A stretch of DNA of 64,000 bases from Strongyloides papillosus (Eukaryota > Nematoda > Chromadorea > Rhabditida > Strongyloididae): the NCBI GenBank assembly GCA_005656395.1, contig SRSI01000050.1, positions 4,712,001 to 4,776,000 of the forward strand. Reading direction: 5' to 3'. The notes beneath the pieces are model-generated. The model was not told the DNA's origin. It searched no databases and was given only the letters and a program-made list of their open reading frames with translations. Both the position numbers and the translations under genes were made by a program. This document shows, in pieces, positions 1-8,554 of this stretch (position 1 is its first letter; every line of letters begins with the position of its first letter).

Positions 1-253
1 TTAATAACTATGGTGATATCAATAGTTTCACTATTCTATTTTTATTTTGAATCAAATGTTATACTACTTAATGAGTATGATATGTTAAAAAACAATCTAA
101 CTGTCATACTCGAAATGTAACAGAACGCCAAATAATCAAAATTTTAATTTAATGTAATAATAATAATTTTTATATCATCTTTGTCTATTATTCAAGTTAA
201 TGAAAAAAGCATAATAAAAGTATTATAATATTAAAAAATTATTTTTTTATTGA
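1..253. other. A+T-rich non-coding flank
   Basis: Very A+T-rich sequence with no open frame or motif that I can support. It ends at the TA that borders the inverted-repeat element. Confidence 0.6.
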
Positions 254-1910
254 TACACGCGATTTACTATCCCTGATTCAATAAACTTAAAGTAACAAAT
301 ATGCTAAAGTTTTAATTTATTTAGTAAATCAGGCACCAAAAAGTAAAAAATAGTTTATCTTTAAAAAAATTAATATATTAATATTTTTAATAACTTTAAA
401 CAGTTAATTAAATTTAACTTCTGAATAAACTAATAGTTTTAAATAATCGAAAAATAAGGAAACTCAATAGTATCAATTATATTTATACTTATGACTTTTT
501 TAAATACTATGTTGTTTATCTATTAATATAATTTTTTTTCTTGTAATTATATACTATCACTTTTTTATATTGTTATTATTATAATAGTTTTAATAGTTTT
601 AGTAGTTCAATCTGATTAATTTGACTAAAATTTCATACAACGAATGTTTGTAATAGTGTCAACTGTTTACAAAATTTAATATATGTAAAATGCTGTAGAG
701 TATGTATATTGACAACATAAATGATTGAACACTTTGCAAAATTAAAATATAAGTATATTGAAACGTTAATTTATTAGTTGATATGATACGTAAGAATTTT
801 AAATACAAATATATGAAGTCTTGAATTTCTAATGAATAAATATTTTGTAGTGAAAATAAGTATTATTTTATAAGTTCAAATGGTGTGTACATAACAAAAA
901 AAAAATAAGAAAATTAATTTTTTCTATATCATAACTCTTTTTAAACTTTGCTCATTTTTTTGTTAAATAGTCAATAGATCTATTTTTTGACTTAGTGCTG
1001 AAAACGGGTACCAAAACGTTTTAGTTGCTATAGATCAAGTCATTTTCAAATAACACCTCTTTTTGAAATAATTTTTTTAGGTTTGTTTTCAAATAATATT
1101 TTGAAAGTTAACAAAATAAAGTAAATAATGGCTCATTTGAAAATCTTAACGCCAGAATAAGAGGGTAAATTAATATCACTAAGGTTAATTGATAATTACC
1201 CCAATTAAGAATCAAAGAGTGGTGGACATTTTTATTAAAAAAATCAAAGTAGAATATGTTAAAATGTTAAACAAAGGCATGAAGACGCAAAGCCTTCACT
1301 GATTTAATAAGAATTATAAATAATCAAAATTTCTAATATATTGTTGCTTTTAGCACTTCATATATAAATTTCTACGTTCCATATTAATTAATAAATTAAC
1401 ATTTCAATGTATTCATATTTTAATTTGGGAAAGTCTTCAATCATTTATGTTGTTAATATACATACTCTATAGCATTTTACATATATTAAATTTTGTAAAC
1501 AGTTGACACTATTACAAACATTCGTTGTATGAAATTTTAGTCAAATTAATCAAATTGAACAAAATGAGCGACTGAACTATTAATATAATGACAATATAAA
1601 AAAGTGATAGTATATAATTACAAAAATAAAAATTATATTAATAGATAAACAACATAGTATTTAAAAAAGTCATAAGTATAAATATAATTGATATTATTGA
1701 GTTTCCTTATTTTTCGATTATTTTAAAAATGTTAATTTTTTAGAAGTTAAAGTCAATTAATTGTTTAAAGTTATTAAAAATATTAATATATTAATTTTTT
1801 TAAAGATAAACTATTTTTTACTTTTTGGTGCTTGATTTACTAAATAAATTAAAACTTTAGCATATTTGTTGCTTTAAGTTTATTGAATCAGGGATAGTAA
1901 ATCGCGTGTA
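254..1910. mobile_element. Large terminal-inverted-repeat element with TA flanks
   Basis: The two ends are reverse complements over about 560 bp (arms 254-819 and 1354-1910), with a central spacer of about 530 bp. Both outer tips read TACACGCGATTTACTATCCC going inward, so the element proper may be 256-1908 with a TA duplication at each side, as in Tc1/mariner-type insertions. The arms show scattered substitutions and small indels, so the element is not brand new. The spacer has no coding frame, so it is non-autonomous or a fold-back element. The superfamily cannot be fixed without a transposase-bearing relative. Confidence 0.75.
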
Positions 1911-2204
1911 GATGATGAATTGTGTTATGAAATAAAAAGGGTGGAATAAGAAGAACATCATTTATTGAATCATAAAAATACTTTATCTATAATTCATAAT
2001 GTTATTTTAATTTTATAATAAATATTAAATATGGAAATGATAAAAAAAATTTAATTATTCTAAAATATGATTCTAATTTTTATTTGATGTAAATAATAGA
2101 ATGAAATCAAAATTTAATTCACTGAATTGATAAAAAAAATGAATTTTAAGGATATGAAAACTATTTTTAGCCTTTCATTAACATTTTTATTGCTTATGAA
2201 TTGG

Positions 2205-2213
2205 TATAAAATA
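2205..2213 (+). promoter_or_regulatory. TATA-like box of cysteine-rich peptide copy 1
   Basis: TATAAAATA lies about 50 bp upstream of the signal-peptide ATG. The surrounding block (an A/T-rich stretch, then GAATTGGTATAA) recurs upstream of copies 3 and 4 (boxes near 3240 and 3764) but not copy 2. Conservation across the tandem copies suggests a promoter carried within the duplicated unit; this is inferred. Confidence 0.4.
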
Positions 2214-2262
2214 CAACTAAATGTTTCCAAAAGGTATCAAATATATTATTGTTATTAACAAC

Positions 2263-2472
2263 ATGAAGATTATTTTTATTAGTGTTATTTTAACATTTAT
2301 TCTATTTATTCATGAAGTCAACTGTGCACATCGCATTATTCTTAATCCTTGTGACGATGCTTCATGTTCTGCTCGCTGTAAATCGGAAGGAAAATCCACC
2401 GGACATTGTATTGAAGTTGAAAGAAAACGGAACAAAAGAAATACCAATACAATTGAATGCCATTGTTTCTAG
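2263..2472 (+). CDS. Secreted six-cysteine CS-alpha-beta-like peptide, copy 1
   Basis: A 69-residue precursor with a hydrophobic signal peptide (about residues 1-21) and a short mature domain. The cysteines are spaced C-x4-C-x3-C-x9-C-x16-C-x1-C, with a G-x-C before the fourth Cys. The CxxxC, GxC and CxC trio is the signature of the CS-alpha-beta fold (invertebrate defensins, drosomycin-like peptides, scorpion toxins). An in-frame ATG exists 42 bp upstream at 2221, but it is lost in copies 2 and 4, whereas the ATG at 2263 is kept in all four copies, so I chose 2263. It is the first of four tandem units. Whether it is antimicrobial, a host- or prey-directed secretion or a signal cannot be read from the sequence. 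Confidence 0.65.
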   Translation: MKIIFISVILTFILFIHEVNCAHRIILNPCDDASCSARCKSEGKSTGHCIEVERKRNKRNTNTIECHCF

Positions 2473-2720
2473 TAAAAAATTATTCAAGGAAACAATAAGA
2501 TAACTTTTTTTAAATTGTTTTATAAAAATATTTTTAAAATTAATTATTTTTTGTGATAAAAGAATAAATTTTTCATTTAAAAAGTAGAAAAGAAATTTAT
2601 GAAATTCTTATAATTTTTTGATTTAAACATAGAATGAATTCAAAATTTAATTCATTGAATTGATATAAAATTGAATAAAATATTTTCATAGGCATCAGAT
2701 ATATTATCGTTGTTAACAAC

Positions 2721-2938
2721 ATGAAGATTGTTTCAATTAATATTATTGTAACTTTTATTTTATTTTTTCATAAGTTCAGTTGTTTAGTTTTACCCCAATT
2801 TCCTTATTGTGATGATGCCTTATGTGAATGTTCCTACAACCAAATTGACATACATGGAAAATGTTTTTACTATAATTTCGATAAACATTGACTGGTTATC
2901 AGAGATTATAAAAGATCCAAAAAACACAGTGTATGTGT
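2721..2938 (+). pseudogene. CS-alpha-beta-like peptide, copy 2, frame-broken
   Basis: The ATG at 2721 opens a signal peptide almost identical to the other copies, followed by the first four cysteines and a G-K-C. The frame then stops at 2889-2891 after 56 residues. A Cys-x-Cys codon pair (2930-2938), equivalent to the missing C-terminal CxC, sits just downstream in another frame, so a small indel has cut off the end of the fold. The second and third cysteines are also closer together than in copies 1 and 3. It lacks the TATA-like block of its neighbours. It is most likely a dead duplicate; an unlikely alternative is a functional four-cysteine peptide. Confidence 0.6.
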
Positions 2939-3297
2939 AGTAACAATGAATTTTCCTACGAAACATATAAAATAAATGCTGATTAAAGATTCAATAAAAA
3001 AAATTTCAATTGTTAATTTTTTATAAAAATATTTAAAAATACCAATTAATTCATAATAGATAAAAACCAAATTTCTATTAAAAAATCTATAGAAAAAAAT
3101 TATAAAATTCTTATAATTTTTATTTGTCAAAAGTATAAATCAAAATTTAATTCATTCAATTGATATAAAGAAAAGGAATTTTAAGAATATGGAAATTATT
3201 ATTAAATATTCATTAGCATTTTCATTGCTTATGAATTGGTATAAGATAGAACTAAATGTTTCCAGAAGGTATCAGATATATTATTGTCAATATCAAC

Positions 3298-3495
3298 ATG
3301 AAGATTATTTCTATTAATATTATCATAGCTTTTATTTTATTTATTCATAAATTTAATTGTTTACATGGTTTTATTTTTAAAACTTGTGATGAAAGTCCAT
3401 GTATATTTAAGTGTTTTTTCCAAGGATCATCCGGTGGAAGATGTGTTGCTGATAACGATAAAGGTGGAAAAGTGATGAAATGTGTTTGTGAATAG
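3298..3495 (+). CDS. Secreted six-cysteine CS-alpha-beta-like peptide, copy 3
   Basis: A 65-residue precursor with a signal peptide of about 21 residues. The mature pattern is C-x4-C-x3-C-x9-C-x12-C-x1-C with G-G-R-C at the GxC position. Copies 1 and 3 share cysteine spacing up to the fourth Cys, and very similar leader and flanking DNA. Their mature residues between cysteines differ almost completely, which fits fast diversification of the exported part. A TATA-like box (3240-3248) sits upstream. As in copy 1, I start at the second ATG (3298), because the upstream ATG (3256) is not conserved in the cluster. Function is unknown; the defensin-like fold is inferred from spacing alone. Confidence 0.65.
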   Translation: MKIISINIIIAFILFIHKFNCLHGFIFKTCDESPCIFKCFFQGSSGGRCVADNDKGGKVMKCVCE

Positions 3496-3821
3496 TAGAC
3501 ATTTATTCAAGGAAACAATAAGATAACTCTTTTTTTAAAATTGTTTTATAAAAATATTTTTAAAATTAATTAGTTTTTATGATAAAATTATAAAGTTTTC
3601 ATTAAAAAAGTAGAAAAGAAATTTATGAAATTCTTATAATTTTTTGACTTAAACATAAAATAAAATCAAAATTTAATTCTTTGAATTGGCATAAAAAAAA
3701 TATTTTATTAGTATGACAATTATTATTAAATATTCACTAGCGCATTTATTATATATGAATCAGTATAAAATACAATTAAATATTTCTACAAGGCATCGGA
3801 TATATTATCTTTAATATCAGC

Positions 3822-3983
3822 ATGAAGATTATTTCTATTAACATTATCATAAATTTTATTTTAATTATTCATGAACTCAATTGTTCTAGCTTTACCTCCG
3901 CCATCTTACTGTAATATTACTTCATGTAAAAAAATTGGAGCGAAATTAACAAGCATGGTGAATGTTTTCACGAAGATTATTAG
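3822..3983 (+). pseudogene. CS-alpha-beta-like peptide, copy 4, multiply frameshifted
   Basis: The ATG at 3822, the signal peptide and the upstream TATA-like block (3764-3772) match the other copies, but the frame closes right after the leader. The Tyr-Cys, Ser-Cys and His-Gly-Glu-Cys segments that correspond to the mature domain are found in other frames, so at least two indels are present. No terminal CxC is visible. This is a clear pseudogene at the end of the tandem array. Confidence 0.65.
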
Positions 3984-5334
3984 ATACCTGAACTGATTAC
4001 TTATGGTAATGGATGACCCAAAATAGGAGCTATATGTAGGCATGAAAATAAACCTTTTTAGTAAGTATAATTTGAATTACTGAATAAGAATTCAACAGAA
4101 CAATGAAATAAATTTTTACTGTTAATATATTAATAAAAATATTCAAAAAAAAAATTAGTAATCTTGGTGGAATCTTGGGAGCCACAGAGGATTCCGTGTA
4201 TTTCCAATATAACATGTAACTTTATATAGGATTTTACTAAGTAAAAGGGTAAAATAGAATATAAGAAAAGATAAATATTTGTTACTGACTCTCAAAATAC
4301 CTAGAGATACGCACACAATTCAATCTTATAAAATTTAACTCTTTAATAATTATTGCTTTTTGTTATTACTATAAGCTGTTTAAATTTCTAAAACATATAT
4401 TTAATAATAATATTAGACATTTAAATTATAAAAACAGATTCCCAAACAATCAAAATGTCAAAACAAAGAGACATTCCTTTAAAAATCCCAAAAGATGTTA
4501 TGGTACATATAATTTATTTTATGCTATTAAGGATAATTTAAGTGATAATTAATTAATTATTATATATTTTTAGGGTTAGATAAGGTTTAATATTTAATTG
4601 TATTGTGATTGTATGAGTTAAGAAAATCCCACTAAAGGAATTGTAAGTATAATTTAAGTAATTCATAATCTATTGTTTAGGTGGGTAATGGTAATTGTGA
4701 TTGTAATTGAAATTTAAGTAATTTAAGTGATTTGAATTTGATTGAGTTAATTAATATAATGTTGGGTTGTAATTGTATTGGTAAACGAATCGTCTAATAA
4801 AGTGATAAACTATACTAGGGGTGCACGCATAAAATTTAAAATAAATTTCTATTTGCTAAATTTTTTAAAAATTTGTCTGAAAAAATTTTTTGTATTTAAT
4901 ATGATAAATATATTTATTATTTTAATTATCATGAGATATATTTTTTTCTAAAATTGTCGCTGAAATATTCAAAAAATATATGAAGTAATATTGTACAAAC
5001 ATATATTCTAACCGTGATACAAAACCTACAAATTTTTTTGTATTGTTATATGTCATATTTTTTTATATACATTGAATTTTTTATTCAAAAATCATTATGT
5101 TTTGTTAATATTACATACATTATTTTATCTGTAAACAATATTAATTATAATTTAACTAAAATTTTCCGGTGTAATCTATGACGGAAGTCGGGAAATATTA
5201 ATTGATACTTTAAAAAATAAAAATCCTACTGATTAAAAATTATACGTTTACATCTCAAAGTTTGTGCACCATAATTAAAATACTATAAACTAAAGAAAAG
5301 TAACAATTTATCACTACTACATATTATCAGATAA
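3984..5334. other. Non-coding stretch with short F-box-like reading frame
   Basis: The stretch is mostly A+T-rich without a supported gene. An ATG at 4455 opens a 28-codon frame (to 4541) whose residues resemble the first helix of an F-box (IPLKIPKDVMVHII), but it stops immediately. I treat it as a chance match or a tiny remnant. Between about 4600 and 4790 there is low-complexity sequence built from TAATTG/TTTAAGTAA-like words. Confidence 0.35.
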
Positions 5335-6452
5335 ATGGATACGTTAGATGATGTATTCTACTCTGCAAATGTTTTTTTTGGATGCTTATTTAATATTGTA
5401 GCTATAAGCCTTGTTGTGAAAAAGCAAAATGAATCTCAAAATAGATACTATACATTTATGTTATTTCTTCAATTTAGTATGGCTATTATTTCAGCTATAG
5501 TTCCTGGATACCTAAAACTACATATTTATGTTTTCGATGAATATATGGTTTTTTACTTAGAACCATTGAGTCATCCTCCATCTAATGACTTCACACATAC
5601 TAGTTTAATTGGTCTTTTAATATTTATACTATACTTTAATATAACAATTACAACAGGACTTATTGCTGCAAGATTTTTTATTGTCTGTACTAGTAGTGGT
5701 TTCAAAAAAAATTCCCTAATTAAAGTATTAAGTCTTTGTATAACATTAACGATAATTCAAGCTTTTGGTATTACTTTTCCTTTCAGTGAACACGTACCTT
5801 CTGATGTTATAGTAAATGCTATTAAAAATCATAAGATTAAAGAAAGTCAATTAACGGAATCAACTGTAGCTTTGGGATGCAAAGTCGTATGTTTTTTACA
5901 GCAATTTTTTTAACGTTAATTTTTAAGTATGATTCAAAATTTCTGCCATTGTTTATAATTGTTCCAATATATTTTACAGTCAATTATCTATTTATAGTAT
6001 ATTTTGTTAGAAAATATAAACTATATATAAAAAGACATCAAGAAATTATTTCAAAGCAATGTCAAAATAAAAACAAAGAATTTATGACAATTTTGATTGT
6101 CCAAGCATTTACTCCTGTATGTCTTACCGGAGGTCCAGTCGTGCTAATTGTTATTCTTATAATAATTCAAAAAGTTTATATTATTTCTTCCTGTATTAAT
6201 AATATTGTCCATATTGTATCTTTTATTCCCTCTGTTAATGGCTTTCTTTTTGCTATATTGCTACCAAGCAATAGAAAATTAATTTTATCAGCATTGAAGA
6301 AAATTATGGACACGATTATGTGCAAAAAATCAAATCAAATAAATAACATAACAGCAAGTAATGTTTTAAAAAAACATTCTTTTAAAATATGTGATAGTAA
6401 AACAAGCTTACAACAAAAAAGAACCCATCCACAAAGTTCTGTCAATTTTTGA
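5335..6452 (+). pseudogene. Str-like seven-transmembrane chemoreceptor with frameshift
   Basis: Two adjacent frames together make one seven-helix receptor of the nematode chemoreceptor type. The first (5335-5913) carries about four hydrophobic helices from near TM1. The second (from about 5877) carries TM5-TM7, ending with a motif of the type LIVQAFTP...PSVNGFLFAILLPSNRK and a basic Ser-rich tail, as in the str/srd/srh class. The frames differ by one base and meet in a T-rich stretch near 5885-5912. No plausible intron of 38 bp or more fits there; a GT..AG of 15-18 bp is visible but too short. So it is either a pseudogene with a one-base indel or a homopolymer sequence error. The family call is moderate; subfamily is uncertain. 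Confidence 0.6.
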
Positions 6453-7280
6453 TATTTTAAATTATAATCTATAGTTAATTTTTTGCATCAATATTATGCC
6501 ATCTCTATTGTCTTGCTAAAGTTTTTAAAACATGTAATTAAATTATAAAATAAAAATGACATTTCATTTATTTTATGGTTGCATTAATAAAGTTTTGTAT
6601 CATTAATGTGCGATTTTTTAGAAAATTCGAAAAAGTCCCTAAGTAACAACTAATCTAGATTACCGCCTCCTAAAATACTTTTATAAACTAAATTTTGGAA
6701 CAGTAATTTAATTTATCTATCATCATCCTGCACACAAAACCTGAACATGCCGTTTTGGCCGAAAATGCTCAGAATGCTACAGACTGTAGATATGGTGTTT
6801 AAATGGAAGTACGAGCACTTAAAAAAATTTTGCGACTAGAAACCGCAAACATTTGCGATTTATAATCGGAAATAGTAAACCGCAAAAATTTTGTAACCGC
6901 AAATTTTTGCAACCGCAAATCACTATAATTTTGTTGTAAAATTAGATACTTTTTATTTATAAGTAAAATATATACAAAAATATCAATTTAAATAAGTCGA
7001 ATTTTCTATCAACCGCAAAAATCCGCACAATTATTTTTCTCATTATAATGAAACATTGGAGAGTAAAAAAGAACTATTTAACAAAAAAAATACCGCGCGT
7101 CTACTTTTAATTTCTCGTAAACAAGAATTATATCTTGAAATTTTAAGAGGGTTACGTAATTAAAAAATTAGTTCACCACGCCGTTACCCTTAAGACAATA
7201 AAATAAGTGCCTTTTACTGGTTGTCAAAGAAAAGTAAATTCTTCTTGCATACGATAGAATGTATAATTACAATTTTGTTT
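6453..7280. other. Intergenic; AACCGCAAA-rich patch
   Basis: Polyadenylation-like AATAAA words follow the receptor (about 6585). Between about 6830 and 7030 the word AACCGCAAA and its relatives recur in both senses, suggesting an old MITE or minisatellite remnant. I see no gene. Confidence 0.35.
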
Positions 7281-8334
7281 GATAAAAGTCGAGAAAAATC
7301 AATTAATGATCGTTTGGCTTTTTGGCCTTGTCCAACGGAATATTTCTTCTATAAAACTGATTAAAATATTGTTATTAATGATGGCTTACATGTAAATCAA
7401 ATAAAACTTATTTATTACCTAATGATGAAGTTGTTTTACCTTAAAAAATCAAGAAATTAAAGTAAAAATTTCGAAAGCAAAAGAAAATGTAAATTACGAA
7501 GGATTGTATTCATTTGGGTTTAATCATCCATGTTACCGTAACGAAGATCCAATACAATTTTTTTTTTGTGCAGAGTAATAGTAATGTATGTTTATATAAT
7601 TATATATTTTGAAAATCTATTTATAGTCAATAGCTTGTGCATTTGTGAAACATTTTTTACGTTCACGATATTTAATCATTTTTTCTCATCCAAATGGGAC
7701 AGATATCTCCGATAATATAATAGGATTTCCAAACCTTTTTGATTTTGCCATATTTATGGAAGTTAACATAATAGCATACGACTACAATGGATATGGAATT
7801 ATTAATGGTATACCAAATGAAAAAACATCAATTGATAATCTTCAATCTATATTAGAATATGCGAAAAATGTCTTAAATTATCCGGAAGAACGTATAATTT
7901 TATGGGGATATTCACTTGGAGGAGCAATATTCTCTTTGGTAGCTAGAAATAATAAAAACATTGGTGAACTTATTTTATATGGAGCACCAGCTTCAATAAA
8001 AGCTGTACTTAAAACAAAAATTTTAAAAAAGAAGGTTATTAAAGATAAGTATATTAAAAATACACCTTTTAGTACAGCTGAAGCTGTTAAGGAAGTGGAA
8101 TGTCCTACATTTATTATATATTCAAAGAAAGATACTTTGATTCGCATGTTCATGATTTAAAAATTTTTCAAAATGCTAAGGTATCTGTCTTGTCTTTACT
8201 CCTTGAAAAATTCAAGTCATGATTGTATGGACGTTGTATACGAAAGATGGAAAAAAATAAGGGAGTTTTTAGAATATGATGTTGCATTTGTTTATTCAGA
8301 TGATGCTACACCATCTATGAGATATTTTCCTTGA
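7281..8334 (+). pseudogene. ABHD17: ABHD17/FAM108-like alpha/beta hydrolase pseudogene
   Basis: Family members are membrane-associated serine hydrolases; the mammalian ones depalmitoylate proteins. An N-terminal segment at 7311-7364 reads RLAFWPCPTEYFFYK, like the family's KLAFxPPxPTY motif. The core follows from about 7627 after a TTTATAG acceptor: a SHPNGTD oxyanion region, AYDYNGYG, the nucleophile elbow GYSLGG (near 7905-7922) and a PTFIIYSKKDTL segment with the acid region. After about 8140 the frame shifts; DSHVHDLKIFQNAK follows in a second frame, and the catalytic-His region SSHD (near 8213) with the C-terminus to 8334 is in a third. The segment between the N-terminal motif and the core is also out of frame. 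At least three lesions make this a decaying copy. Confidence 0.7.
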
Positions 8335-8554
8335 ATAAGGATTAATTTATAACATTAAAATATCTAATATATACAATTACTATTTGACTTAATGCATATA
8401 AGGCACTAGTGAAAATTATATGTAACTCGGTAAATAATTTTATTATTAACTTTATATACTTAATAGGTACAGAATTATCACAGAGACTTAACTTATAGAA
8501 TAAAATTTGAAAAAAAATCTACTCGTTATGAAATTAAGAGGAATTTTTGTTTAA

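Larger units (their letters stand above)
2160..3985 (+). repeat. Four-unit tandem gene duplication
   Basis: The signal-peptide ATGs lie at 2263, 2721, 3298 and 3822, giving a unit of about 460-580 bp. The 5' flank, leader and 3' flank (including an A/T stretch with AATTCTTATAATTTTTTGA-type sequence) are much better conserved between units than the mature coding part. This indicates recent local duplication with decay of units 2 and 4. Confidence 0.6.

Noticed and set aside
4030..4215. 61-residue minus-strand hydrophobic frame
   Set aside because: Composition of translated A/T sequence, no homology, and it follows the broken peptide copy 4.
4455..4541. F-box-like 28-codon frame
   Set aside because: Too short and immediately closed; the resemblance to an F-box helix may be chance.
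5887..5904. Mini-intron GTATGTTTTTTACAG joining the two chemoreceptor halves
   Set aside because: 15-18 bp is far below the intron size elsewhere in the window, and its removal does not correct the frame.
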